Below the pieces are notes generated by a model. That model saw only the letters and a program-made list of their open reading frames with translations. It was not told the origin of the DNA and made no database searches. A program made the translations under genes and the position numbers. A stretch of 64,000 bases of DNA from Daphnia carinata (Eukaryota > Arthropoda > Branchiopoda > Diplostraca > Daphniidae), in contig NC_081336.1 of NCBI RefSeq assembly GCF_022539665.2, forward strand, positions 4,232,221 through 4,296,220, in the 5' to 3' direction. Positions 14,154-26,584 of this stretch are shown one piece after another; position 1 is the stretch's first letter; each line of letters begins with the position of its first letter.

Positions 14154-14895
14154 TTGTCTTGGGTACAAACGTTTACCAAAATACCTCAAGAACTGCTATC
14201 CTGTCAGCTGAAGGCAGCATATCGTGAGGTATCGTCGGATACCATTATTCGACACATCCAAAAAGAAAATGAAGACGACTATAATTTTGTGTGTCAACTA
14301 TTGGTTATGGCTATTTGTGTCCCTCTTTGGTTGGAATTATCACGTTCCCTTTAGATTATCAAAAATAAATTTTGATTACCTCGTCGCGAGTAAAATTGCA
14401 CGAGAAGTAATACTGAGTAATTGTCTGTGAAAAAAGTCGTTAAAAGATCGTAATATCTCGTCGGTCTCCCATGGCTAACAAGAGATTCAGGTTCATTCAT
14501 TGTAATCGAAGTAAAAAGTAGAGCAGAAAATATCGGAAAATTCCATTAAGACAACCATCGTGAAAACATTCACATAGAATACGGGTTCCGCTTTCTCAAA
14601 GATCTGGAGGACACCTTACGCAGGCTTCCCACATACCTGTTCTGAGGAACGTGGAGGTAGTGGCCTAGTGGGGCTGGGTCTGGCAGCCTGGCGTGTGGAG
14701 AATGCGGGAGAACGTCTCAGATTCGCTCGCCTTTTTGGGTTTTGGCAACGCTGGCTAGAAAAAGCCGAGTGAACGACAAAGCGGGGAGAGGAGGGTAAGC
14801 AATAATTTGTGGGATATGAAACTAGGAGGATAGGCAGGAAACGTCGAGCAGAAAAGTTGTTTCTGCCATCGTGACTCAAATATTTTCTTCCAAAA
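14154..14895. other. eIF3b 3' UTR and upstream region of AP-1 sigma
   Basis: No coding exon was seen. An AATAAA within the stretch near 14363-14370 is a plausible poly(A) signal for eIF3b. The bases just before 14896 should be the 5' leader of the sigma adaptin gene. Confidence 0.4.
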
Positions 14896-15972
14896 ATGGT
14901 ACGATGTCCTTGTGTTTCTCTTGCCAATATTTGAAATTAACGTTTGCTTCTCGGCAGATGCAATTTATGCTTTTGTTCAGTCGCCAAGGAAAGCTTCGTC
15001 TTCAAAAATGGTACTCAGCCCAGCCAGACAAAGCAAAGAAAAAGATTACTAGAGATCTTGTTGCAACCATTTTGACACGAAAACCCAAAATGTGCAGCTT
15101 TCTGGAATGGAGAGAGTTGAAAATTGTCTACAAACGGTAAGGCACATTTATTTGTCTACTTCCATTTAGTTAAGCACATAGGCAATGCACATATGGTTTG
15201 TTGTTTTGGCAACATGTACTTTATTCAATAGTTTTAAGCATAGAGATCATTGATCAAAAAGTGTTGAAGTAATCTAAATTTCATCCATGTATTTCCTTCA
15301 TTACCTGTGATTTGTGATTGCCCTAACAAAACAATTGACTGTTCATTCGATTGCAGGTATGCTAGTCTGTACTTTTGCTGTGCAATTGAACAATCTGACA
15401 ATGAACTGCTCACCCTAGAAATCATCCATCGCTATGTTGAGTTACTTGACAAATACTTTGGAAGTGTGAGTTATGTCCACAGTTATGATTCATAGAATGT
15501 ATGACAAGCAAAGTTTTCCAACAGGTCTGTGAGTTGGATATCATATTTAATTTTGAAAAAGCCTATTTCATGTTGGATGAGCTGATGCTTGGTGGTGAAG
15601 TGCAGGAGACCTCAAAAAAGAACGTTTTAAAAGCGATTGCGGCTCAGGACCTACTGCAGGAGGTTAGTAACGACGCGAAACCTGTCGCTTTATAACAGGC
15701 CCTTCGATCTCGAAAACGAAACCAAATTCTTTTTGTTCCTAAGTAACTTATAAGAAATCTCAGTGCACTGTCTCAGTGAAAGTAGAAGTAAGTGCCTTCT
15801 AATGTAGTCATGTATCAGGGATTAGTCATACAGATACCTAGTATATTTTTAGAAAATCATAACTACTATTCTATATGTTTATATATTTTTTTCATTGTAC
15901 TTATAATGTGATTTGTGTGTTCCAAAGGACGAGGCAGTGGAGGGCGCACTCAGAGAAATTGGTCTGATATAG
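14896..15972 (+). CDS. AP1S2: AP-1 complex sigma subunit (small clathrin adaptin)
   Basis: This is the small subunit of the AP-1 adaptor, which sorts cargo into clathrin vesicles at the trans-Golgi and endosomes. Exons are 14896-14898 (the ATG alone), 14958-15136, 15357-15465, 15525-15662 and 15928-15972, giving 157 residues, the family's usual length. The longin fold shows [36 protein letters not shown], the [11 protein letters not shown] strand and [17 protein letters not shown] start exon ending directly after ATG is usual for AP1S genes; the ATG at 14958 would also work and costs one residue. The last exon ends in EIGLI like the vertebrate EIGLT tail. Reading through the donor at 15663 gives another tail, [10 protein letters not shown] with a stop at 15693-15695. 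AP-1 rather than AP-2 or AP-3 sigma is clear from the sequence; the choice of paralogue symbol is by similarity only. Confidence 0.95.
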
Positions 15973-16662
15973 ATGAACAAAAAGTCTTGTGCCTAGAGAG
16001 AGCCCTTGTCGATAACACACAATTTTACATTGAAAGAAATGGAAGAATCCTCGTTATTTTTAATGATAAAAATAATTATTAACATGTTTATTGTGTACAC
16101 ATACCACTATGTAGGAGTGTGAAAACCAATACACGTCACACTGTTTCTGTTAAACAATGAACGAAAATTTGAGTTGCTTGCCTTTGTCTATTTTTTTCTT
16201 AGGAAGAGACGCCACAAGGATTTTTCGAAGACCACGGACTCGGATAAATGAAACTGTAGCAACTCCATCCTGTAAAGAGATACGTGTCTCACGTTGACGC
16301 ATTTACAAAAGTCTTGCAGCTATCCATGTCGTCGAGCGTCGTACCTTCCTCATTAACCTTATTAAGACCTCGTTTTTCAGAATCACTGTTCACTTTGTCA
16401 AATGTTTTTGTGCTAACCCAAGGAGCATCTAATATTCTTTAGCTAGGCTTTTCAAAAAGCAGAGCTTAGCAATTTAACATTCCATTGTGTCGCTTTTCAG
16501 TTCTATATTTGTTTGCTTGCTCTAACCTACTACTCAATACACGTCCTAGATAGCTACTGCCACCCATTGAATTTACAATCGTACTTGTGATCCTGATATA
16601 AGCCGAGATGTATTAATCTCTATCGCACATGGACAGAACAACAAGACGGAGGAAGTAAAAAA
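15973..16662. other. Non-coding stretch downstream of AP-1 sigma
   Basis: I found no exon, RNA gene or repeat here. It likely holds the 3' UTR of the sigma adaptin gene and the 3' end of the minus-strand peptide gene to the right. Confidence 0.35.
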
Positions 16663-17057
16663 TTATAACATTCGTGAGTAATAATCAACATAATCGGCGT
16701 AAGGATTCTTCGGCAGTTTCCGCCGTTGCAGTGGTGGTTGCGGAGTTGACTTATAATAGGGTTCCAGAGAGATAAGCGTTTGCAGTTTTTCGTCCCCACT
16801 CGATGTCTCTGAAGCTGAATCTCGGCGATTACCGGGAGACCGACCACTGTAGATGGTCGCTTCTGACCCACAACCGAGTAGTAAGGACAGAATCATAACA
16901 GAAGTCAGCAAAAAACAAAGCTTCTGAACTCCTTTAAAAAACAAAACAATGAAAATAAAAAATTGAGAAGTAGAAACAAAATATAAAAAGAAAAAAAGTT
17001 TAGTTTGCCAAGGAAAAGCTAAAGACTAACGTTTGGTTTAATTCTACCTAGTCGCAT
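16663..17057 (-). CDS. Small secreted peptide precursor, unrecognised
   Basis: Two exons, 17048-17057 (ATG CGA CTA G) and 16663-16931, give 92 residues. The 10-base first exon is supported by a GTAGAA donor and by a matching phase with the TTTAAAG acceptor. Residues about 1-28 form a signal peptide (MRLGVQKLCFLL, then a hydrophobic core to GCGSEA). The rest is polar, Ser-rich and then Pro/Tyr-rich, with two basic sites, NRR and QRRK, of the kind cut by prohormone convertases. Cutting at the second would free a C-terminal peptide of about 17 residues rich in Tyr, LPKNPYADYVDYYSRML. That layout fits a neuropeptide or other secreted peptide precursor. I do not recognise the family, and there is no C-terminal amidation glycine. 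Confidence 0.6.
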
Positions 17058-17401
17058 GCTTTACTAACATTTCAGTGATGTCGAAATATTGTCTTGCTGT
17101 AGAAAGGATACCCTACAATTCCATGTGTCGTCTTATTGGCTTACAGTAGGATACTTTATGATAACAATGAATGGCTTTACCCATATTTTGTGCAGTTCTT
17201 GATTAATTGTGAATGGAATTTTGCATGCAAACGACAGAAAAAACTAAATTCTGCAGCCAATCTGTCCAAACTTCAAACAGGAACGGCAAATAATTTACTG
17301 CCAAGATATGACAATTCCACTTTAAGACTATGAGATTGTTTCGACGACCAAAGTGCCTAGACGACTGGGTAGAATCTTGGATAATCACTTTAACCACCCA
17401 C

Positions 17402-17547
17402 CTGTTAGCTTTGGCTACGTCCGCGGGCAATTTTATGGAGATATAGGATGGGAAAAACGTCTGCAGTGCCGTCGTGAATTTCAACTGAGCAACTTCGCAA
17501 ATTTTCTTAAACGAGCTTAGCAGACTATGCTCAACGTTTTGCTGCAT
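17402..17547 (-). CDS. Orphan candidate first exon (partial, unrecognised)
   Basis: An ATG at 17545-17547 opens 48 codons plus two bases ending in a GTGGGT donor. The translation (MQQNVEHSLLSSFKKICEVA and on) has a balanced, protein-like composition. I could not find an acceptor to its left that continues the frame, and I do not recognise the protein. It may be an exon whose partners I missed, or chance. Confidence 0.25.
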
Positions 17548-17841
17548 TATTCTTAATGTTATGCTGAACCATGATTCACCCTTGTCGATCGTACAACAAT
17601 GATCTTATTTACAATGCCATACACGATACGAGACAATGTTTCTTTTAAACAATTCATTTTTATGCAACCCACATTTGATTGATACAATGCCACTCAAGAC
17701 AGAGGAAGAATCACCTAACTCCACTAAGAAATTTCAATTAAGGAAAGGGAGAAAAACTCTGGTGGTATGTTTATTGGCTCATCTTAACCACCTCAGTAAA
17801 AAATTGAAAATAACCACACAAAGTACGTCTGGATATCGCAA

Positions 17842-18813
17842 TTAGCACAAAACTATTACTTTACCGCGTAGGTCTGCTAAATTATTATTAGGTGGGAGGA
17901 CATATTCTAGATCGTTCACGCGCTTCGGATCAACTTCTTGCAAATTATTATTACTGGCTTGCAAACTGTTGTAGCTCCAGATGGCCAATCGTTTACTTTT
18001 CCCATGTTTGGCCAAAAAATAAATCTTTTCTTTATTTACTAGACTAGGCAGGTCGCAACTGGCATGCACATCTGATATCCGATAAATGTTTTGCCTCAGA
18101 AGCTCTCGTGAACAACATCCGTTGTGGTTGAAACTGTCATCCACTTGAAAGAGAATTCCAACCAGCAACGCCCAATGGGCTTTATGGCCGTTTTTTAGAC
18201 ATGGTGAATGGTTACAATCAGCATCATACCTATTTTCAAAAAATAATGAAAACCAGTTAGGATTTATTTTTGTTTCAATACTATGGGGTAAAATCTTTAC
18301 GGAACAAGAAGCATTTTGTCCGATATTAAATATCGTAACAAAACTTCGGCATCGCGGAAACCGTCATCGAGAAGCAAAGGTTTCATTTCTATACAACTGG
18401 CAAGTTCACACATAGCAAAGGAACTGAATAGTTCTCCTTGTTTGGTAATTCCCATATTTAATGCTTTTTGAAATATCGAATCTGTATCAATTGCTCGCCC
18501 ATGGGATTGAGCAGCCATGGCTAAGGCAACAAGTCCACACCTAAACACACATCTTAGTAAATCTCTTGCTGTGATTGACTAGCGCTTGCTGGATAAGTAT
18601 GTACTGTGGACCATTCTGCAGAACTGTAGGGGTATTTTGCCAGGCCACCAGGAAAGTACCATTTACTTTTCCATTTAGCTTCATCCAAAGTTCCACAGGA
18701 TCCAAATCTATAGCAACTCCATTGCTTTTGGTGTTTTCAGATTTTGACAGGTTATTCGGGCTTCCCTCCTTTGGCAGTAATGGGAAAGGAGGGGGAAGAG
18801 GTATAGGTTCCAT
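17842..18813 (-). CDS. ACTMAP: Actin maturation protease (C19orf54 family)
   Basis: ACTMAP is a cysteine aminopeptidase that removes the N-terminal acetylated residue from new actin in the cytosol. Three exons, 18605-18813, 18301-18540 and 17842-18229, give 278 residues. A Pro-rich N-terminus (MEPIPLPPPFPLLPK) is followed by the papain-like core. The active-site block is GPQCGLVALAMAA, with the nucleophilic Cys at the exon 1/2 junction; exon 1 ends at a GTACAT donor, which restores GPQC. The family block with the catalytic His region, YDADCNHSPCLKNGHKAHWA, opens exon 3, followed by YFLAKHGKSKRLAIW. The start is the only upstream in-frame ATG. Length and motifs match the family, so the call is firm. 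Confidence 0.9.
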
Positions 18814-21800
18814 TAACTAGACCTGCAAGAAAACAAAAATAAGGTGATGCAAGTAGAATTAACAACGCTGCACCAAGCAAAATGTTAAATAATTTCCAAT
18901 CAAGTCGACCTGACAGATATCACTTACCTATTACTTTGGACAAATAGCAATTCAGCATCAGCATCAGTATTAAATATTAGCGCCAATTATATTAAACAAA
19001 AGGCAGTGAAAAAACAACAACAAAATAGCAGAAGGAAATGTTGACAACTCATGTAAGTTAACCCGTTAACTGGGTAACAACTTTACCGTTAATTTCACTT
19101 TAGTTCATAGTTTTTTAAATCAATCGCAACGAAGAATTTTATATGGGCATAGTTGAAAATGTGCAAAATGTAAACCTTTAGTCTAGTTTTAATCATTATG
19201 ACAACTTAAACTTTAAAAAAAATTTTCTTTGGGAAAAGTATTTTTGGATTTTTCCAATGTTTGCGATCAAAAGAATTTTCAGTTAGCACCCAGTAGGCCT
19301 ATAACGTTTAGCTAAGAGGAATATATATTATTTAACTATGTGAGTGATTGGACAGCTAACCTCTAGTTAACGTTAACCGTAGCAAAGATGTACACCTCTT
19401 TACTTTTGGCCTGCCGAAAGAGAAAATTTTGTTACGTTGGTTACATTAAAGTTTGCGTGTAGATGGCGGAGATGCCTACTTGCCTGTTGATCATGGAATG
19501 TGGTCGACGAGAAAATTAATTTCGGGTTATTCGCCAAACTTTAACGAGTGGCCACTCCTCAATATCAATCCATTTGATTAAAATGCTGTTAAGTGCGCTG
19601 CTTACGAAAGTCGATGTCAACCTCCTTTAAAGCGCAACGGAATTTGTACTGTCTCGAAAGTACTCCTTTCCTAAGACCCGACCAAACAACTAATTTATAA
19701 ACCAGACACCGACTTTTCAACGCAAAGAAGAAAACATCATGATGTAGAAAGGAATGAAACATTATGCGATCTTTCTTGGCGTTTAATCGTCATTTTGCGT
19801 CTTAATCACAATAAAAATGCAAAAAAGAGGGCCCGCCGCGTAAGAAGAACCTTCGTTATAGACCGTCAAAGTGAGTCAGCTCACAAAATTAGGGCACACA
19901 AGTGTGGTTACAATGTTGCTTCAGTACGTTCGAAGGCGAAAGCGATCGCAAATAGAAAACAGCAGAGAAAAAAATAACGGGATTTCCCGATTGTCATGGT
20001 ATAGGGAGGGTCGAGCGTGCTACGTTACGGTACGATGGTTGGGAGCTTGCATTGTCACAATAATATCCGGTGGTTCGTATGGCGTAATCCACAGGCTGGT
20101 ATATCAAAAACAGAAACGCAGTACTGGCGACAATGAGTACACGCCCATCCGCAAACCTCGTTACCATGTGCAGCAAAAAACCATCAAATCGTTATCGGTA
20201 TCGCAGAGTTTATGACCCGCAAAATGGAACTTTAAAAAGCAACAATGCTAACCTATATAGTAGAGCAAAAGACCGTAGAAAGTTTTGTTGCAGCAAAAGG
20301 GACGTTTGCGTACATGCAACGTGCTGTGCCAACAATTCGGCATGCAAATATGGAAGTGCTGATGGAAGCCGGCATTCCCCTGCCACCTTCTAAACGTCCT
20401 CCCCTTGAATGGGCCGATCATTCACCGTCTTGGTTGCTATTTGCTAAGAAACAAACAGAGCTCATTCTAACTACTATCCACACTACAGAGGCGACATTTT
20501 CATTCCGTTTCATATTTATACCACTAATCGACACTCTCAAGACAAACGAGTTGGCCGGGAGGGGTTGGCAACACCAAACGGATTTTAAGGTGATTCACGT
20601 TTTAGTAATTCACTGCTCCCACGATAATTCAAAAAATGTATGAGTTTCCACAAATTTATCATTGCCATTTGAATTTCGTGGAACCACCCCCCAGCGTTTG
20701 CTAAAACAATCGACTTCCCACAGTAACTGGTAATTACTAATAAAGATTGTGTGCCATACGGCGAATTTTGTTTTTTGTGCTTAGAAAAAAATTTAGAGGT
20801 TAGAGAAATTAGAGGTTGATTCAATTTCAGGTGAACATATAGCCAGTACGACATATTCGATTCGACGAATTATTTTCCCGCCGTTTTGTTTCGGTACTCC
20901 CGCCCGATATGGGTGTTGCTGCCGCAGTATACACTGTATATAATGACAATTAAGAATCAACGGCAGCGGAAACAACAAAAACCTGACTTTTGACTTTCAC
21001 TTTTTGCTTTTCCTTGAGCAAACAGATTACTGGCTTAAAACCATAGTTCAACGAAAACTACTTTATACTTAAGTTGATTCAATCAATCAACTAAAAAAAA
21101 AGGTCATTCAGCTCAGGTATAGCCACAAGGGCTGTACAAAAGGTGGGGTGATGAGCTTTAAAGAACATGAGAACAACAACAAGAAAATCATGAATACCGT
21201 TAGGTTGAGTTCAATGCCCGTTACCCGGAAGGCGTTGAACTCTGAACATCTCGGTGACGTTACGTTTCAGACTTGCCAATTCCGCACCAAAAAAAACTGG
21301 TAAATTTAGCCAGACGCACCGTTTCTCTTTTCATCGTGAATTTCGTCTCTCAGGTTGGCATTAATAATTTTCAAGGCTGAGCAGCGTCTAGAGGCGAAAG
21401 GGAAAGTCCTGCTGTGTGCCGATCGTACGCAATCAAAGGTGTGCCGACCCTTCTTTGTCTGTGCCCCTTTATCCACAGTAGAAAGGCAGTGTATTCGCGT
21501 TATACTTACTACTTTCATTCTTCTCATTTAAGGTCCGCAACCAACAGCTTTTGTAGTGAGAATTGCACACCAACTACTAAAGTAGCCTACTATGACGATG
21601 GTAACAAGCTATTGGAAAATACTACGTAAACTTAAATGGTGGATGGTTGTTGCGTAGCTCCATACTGGGTCTTTTGGAACGGTTCTTTTACCTTCCCCAG
21701 AACCAGCTCCCCTTTTTTCTTTCTTTCTTTTTCTTTCGTTTTTTTTTTCTTTAGAAAAAGATATAGATCTTTTCAGGGAAAGGCAACATTTTTACAGTAT

Positions 21801-22750
21801 TAAAGCTTAAATAACAAAAAAAATAGGTGTTTCTTGTTCTTTTTAAAGACCAACAGCAGATATGAACGGATTGAGAATTGTTTCTGCAAAAAAAAACATT
21901 TGCCAACGGGATGACTTATTCTGCCACAATTTCTCATAACCATTGAATCAGGTTTTGCCGACTCGCGGATTTTCTTACAAAGTTTTCTAAACCGCATCTT
22001 TACGCTTTAGTGCATCCGGAGAGTTACTGGAAAAAACCCCGAAAAATGCCTAATTTGATGATCATCTTACGTTTAATCTTGACGTACGCAAAAACTTCTA
22101 GTTTCTAATGATTATGATATCCGTCATTGTTAATTTTTTTTTTATCTAGCTGCTAGAATACGTAAAACATACAGTGGTTGCTATTAAATGCCAGCTTGAA
22201 CGATGGCTATTGTTCCTTGTCGTTAAAACAATGTATTATAATAAATAAAATTTATGCAAGCGCATTTTGTATACAAGTACACGGAGCTAACTTTAATACA
22301 AGATAAATCGACATACTAATTAACTGATTTTCCATCACTTTCTCTCGTTGCAATATCCTGCTGGTTTCCATTTTTGTTTTCATGCATTCGGGCTGCTGTT
22401 ATACACCGTCATTGTGCTGGTCTTACCTATTTTTCTTGTATATACATGAGCTGCGTGTGAGAGGAGACCTCCAATGCGAACATTGCAGGTCTAGACTCCG
22501 CGTCCATGCACCTAACGGGAATAGTCACGTGACTTTCGTTGTTTTTGTCTCTCTCCTTCCCTCATCGGCACACGCATACAAACACAAGCAAACTCCAATA
22601 GCACCGCCCCTCCCGGAGAGAAATAGGAACACCCAATCGAGTTCCAGTCTAAAGTTTTCAGTTGGGTTTTCGTTCTTGCACGGACACCACACCATTTTCC
22701 CTTGTGTATTGCATCCAGCTGAATCCAGGGGAAACCTATCGTCAATCGCA
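18814..22750. other. Long intergenic stretch with no supported gene
   Basis: Short open frames occur at 19795-20643 and 21306-21630, but they lack splice context, family motifs or protein-like composition. No RNA gene, inverted repeat or clear mobile element was recognised. The right end should contain the promoter and leader of the cysteine-rich protein gene. Confidence 0.4.
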
Positions 22751-25015
22751 ATGGCAATCAAACAGCTATTAGCATCTGTGTTGTTTTTATTAATGGTGAC
22801 GGTTGCAGTTGATGGTCGACAGAGATCCCTAATCAAAACCTGCCCCGAAGGTTATGAACTGGTTGAAAATCCTGTGTCAGGTAAAGCTGAATGTACATGT
22901 CTTCCATATCATCTTTACTGGCCGCTCGATGGCATCTGCTATCGCGAAATGACGCAAGGCCCATGCAAACCAGGACACAAATTGGTCTGGAACTCCGATC
23001 TCGAAACGGCCGAATGTCAGTGTCCTCCCTTCTGGACGCGCCTCACATCTGATGGTGAATGTTACGAGGAGTACACGCAAGGTAATGGGATTTAAAAATT
23101 TTATTATTTGCTCCATTAGATAACATTTTAAATAAATATTGGTGTTGAAATTGTTCACCTGTTCAATAAAAAAAAATGAAACGAACGTCCATTATTAATT
23201 GCTCAGGGGACCGTTATGGTACCACTGGTTTCCATTGCTAAATGAATTTGCACATCATGGGACCACAATAGCATTAAGCAATAACAGGTTCATTGTCAAC
23301 TTTAATTATGAAATCTCATCTCGTTTCAAGGTCCATGCCAAAAGGGTCAAGTTCTGATTCAGGGAAGATGTACCTGTAGCCAAAATCTGACCATGCATTA
23401 TCATCCTGATTCGGCTCAATGCTTTGAATTATACTCAACAGGGTAACAAGCTTTAACCAGTTAGTTAGATGAGACTAGATCAATTTCACGTGGAATCTTT
23501 TTCTTTCTTTTTTTCATCTAGGCCATGCGCGTCAGGAAAGGTGCTAAATTTCAACTACCGCACCTTGCGCCCAGAATGCGTTTGCCAGGACGGACATGTC
23601 GAGTGGAACGATGGCAATTGTTATCCGGTCAATACGCCACGAGTTGGGCCATGCAACGCAACCCAATGTCCTGAGGTAACCTATTTCTTCGTACAAACGT
23701 GTTAATAGCTTTCAGTTAGCAATACCTGTAATCGATTACACACGTATTTTTGTTATTTGTATACGAACAAACAAAAAAAAAATTGGGTTGTGACGTTTGA
23801 CAGGAAACACCAATCTCTTGTTTCGTCAATGAAGCGGATGGCTTGACTATCAGTTCTGCCAGGTGTGCCTGCTTACCATCATCCTCCCTAATGGATAACG
23901 GCCGTTGCTATGCAGCCTATAACCAAGGTTAGTTGCCTACTCAAATGTACTTATTAACAATTTACTGGTATTTTACTATTATGTTCAAAACATATTTTGC
24001 AGGACCTTGTGAATACGGTCACTGGTTCGTCTATGATCGCAGTAGCCAGCCAGCCCAATGTCTACCCAAAAAGGTCTTAAACTGGTCCTTTATTTAGGAG
24101 TTTCATTGTATGGAGGGGCCATCATTTTTAAAAAGAGATCCTGATCTACCCAAGTCCAATGGACAATGGTCATGGTCGTTGGTCAATAAAATGAGCCCTT
24201 GATCCACTTTCATATTTTTTAAATCGTTCCCTCACCTCAAATCTTCTTTACCATTGGAACCTAACACAACTTAAATTGGCTCATTTCGTAGAACTGTCAG
24301 CGATTCGACAACTGGTATTATTGGCCGCAGGATGGTAACTGCTACAAACAGTGGAGACAAGGTGGACCAATTCAGTTAAAGCTTTGTTTATTCTATGATT
24401 CAAACCCATTTTTTATTTTTAGGGCCATGCCAATTTGGTGAGCTCTTCTACCTTGATCCAGAGACAGGAAGAACATCTTGTCAGTGTCAATCTTCGTGGA
24501 TCGCTCACTTGTTTGACGGCAAATGTTACGAACATCATTCAGTAGGTCCATGCCCAGCAGGACAGTATTTTACTTTCGATCCTAAGGCAAACAAGACGGG
24601 ATGCACCTGTTTCACAGCTTTTGCTCCCGACAAAGAAAGGGGCATTTGCGTAGAAAAATTTACTCAAGATAAATGCCCACTTGGTCAACTAATTACAGCC
24701 GATCCAGTCACTGGTCAGTCCAAGTGCGACTGCCAACCAGACACGATGAAACAAAATTATTGGCCGGCTGATGGAAAGTGTTACCAGCATTTGAATCAAG
24801 GTTGTAATTGACCGCATTTCGTGTATACATTTAATTATTTTTTTTGAAAACTCATTCATCAAGAAAATCCTTTATATTCAGGGCCTTGTCCGAAGTCGAT
24901 GCTTTTCCGTTTAGATGACCAAACTTCCCTGCCGGCTTGTCTGCCGCCTATCGTCAGCAGCAGCAGCCTCCGTCAAAAGAGAAATCCGTTTACAGATTGG
25001 TCTGCCAGGCATTAA
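22751..25015 (+). CDS. Secreted tandem cysteine-module protein (DUF4789-like)
   Basis: Eight exons: 22751-23081, 23331-23442, 23522-23675, 23804-23927, 24003-24073, 24292-24361, 24423-24800 and 24882-25015. The product has 457 residues. Residues 1-22 are a signal peptide (MAIKQLLASVLFLLMVTVAV). The mature protein is about ten repeats of a module with the pattern QGPCxxGxxxxxD...TxxCxCxxxxxxxxDGxCY, typical of the arthropod DUF4789 family, which has no known biochemical role. It ends in a basic tail after SSSSLRQKRN. The start was chosen because it sits at the signal peptide; an in-frame ATG far upstream at 22382 would give an implausible leader. Most introns split the Gly codon of QGPC, so exons match modules. 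An AATAAA at 25066-25071 is the likely poly(A) signal. A role as extracellular matrix or cuticle-associated protein is a guess. Confidence 0.85.
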
Positions 25016-26584
25016 AAAGTGTTTGGTTTATTGTTATACCTCTCATCTTGTCGCCCTGGCCTCGAAATAAAGCGAAAACGTAGACGAAGAGAGAGAGCGC
25101 ACTAGGAGCAGGATGTCATAATAGTTTTTTTTTTTTTTTTTACGATGAAAGCAAAACGTTCGGAGGCATACATACATCACTCACTGGTCATTTTACATGA
25201 ATTAATACCCCATCTGTGTCATTACAATGATCATCACTCTACCAGTAAATAACACCCTGTACTGAACGGAGAAGACAAAATATATTATTTCTTACATGAG
25301 CTCACGTTTTGGTTTGACAATAGTGATAACTGTAATTATCAGATCGAAGAGAGAAAAAAATAATAGATTTTTCAAATGTTTCAAGTTCTTGAAAATAGAG
25401 GTATCTCTTATGCAGCATTCTATGAGTCATCTAAATTTATCTGTGAGCCGAGACACAGCGAACCAGTTGCTGAGCCCACACTTTCTCAATCGGCTAACTA
25501 TGATTGTTTATAACATCAATTCTGCTTCGAGCTATCGCGCCTTTGAGTCACGATCAATCACGGTTTCTTCATGAGAAAGTCTCTGTAGACTCTACGTATA
25601 TCTTATCTGTTGCGACTCCCGACAAAGGAACTGTTATAAAAGCTTGTCGGACGTTCAGTTTGTTCGGCAAAGATTTTTTCAAGCCAGACAGTCAGGCGAC
25701 TTGCCCTACCCTGTCCATTGACTGGCATAGAGGAAACACATCAGACAACTTTCAGGTCATAAAATATAATTCCAAACTGATAAAACCTTGACCACAATTC
25801 GGTCCTTCAAGAGTACAATTACACCGAAAAATTTTACTACAAGTTAGTAGTCAGTGTTCGACGAGTTCTCATTGTTTCACAGCAAGATTCCAAAATTCTT
25901 GTACTGATATGAGAACGGCCCTTCTCTGCTCTGCCTTGTGAGAGAATTTCATTACGAGGTCGCTACATTTATTCATTTATAGATTAGGTATACTATGTAT
26001 ATTTTTCAAAATAAGATTTATAACCTATAGGCGGGAGCTTTCTTTAAGTTTCGTGTAGAAACATAGTTACAGGTGCATTTATGCAAGGAAATCTATGCTT
26101 GGCATATCATGCATAAATCTTTCTAAGTGCCTTATAGTCTGGCAACGCAAAGTTATACGAACGAAACATTGTCAATATTATGTTAGAACTTGCACATTGA
26201 ATATTCACAGTTCCATTTTCTACCCACCTAGTGTGAGTAATCAAGGTGTTCATTCAGGTTCTGAAATCATGAAAACCATTTTGCGAGCCAAAATATTTTA
26301 GTTTCGAAATTCCAAGTAGCACAACAGCTTGTTTCCCTTGTGACTTTTTTACGCTTTTTACCAATACGACGAGATTTCTTTATAGTAAAAGGAGAAAGAC
26401 AAAAGATCACACGAAGAAAATTAAAATAGTTTATATAAGCATTTTACAAGACGCTGGGGTTTTTGGCTTGTGAGGCACACCAGGTATCACACGGTAATAT
26501 TTTTAGAATTTTATTTAAACCATCGGTTGCATTAGTGCAATGACGACTCACTGAATGAAACCGCCAATTTTCCTTTTGGGCACT
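25016..26584. other. Intergenic stretch, no supported gene
   Basis: It contains the 3' UTR of the cysteine-module gene, including a long T run near 25125-25141. The open frames at 25296-25791 and 26095-26301 show no family motif and no splice support, so I leave them out. Confidence 0.4.

Noticed and set aside
16620-16871. Alternative frame over the secreted peptide gene
   Set aside because: It lacks a signal peptide or plausible start, whereas the other frame joins cleanly to an ATG exon.
19795-20643. Overlapping open frames suggesting a gene or transposon remnant
   Set aside because: No domain, no signal peptide, no splice signals in phase, and frames overlap on both strands.
22382-22750. 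Upstream in-frame extension of the cysteine-module protein from an ATG at 22382
   Set aside because: It would place the signal peptide in the middle of the protein; this stretch is better read as leader sequence.
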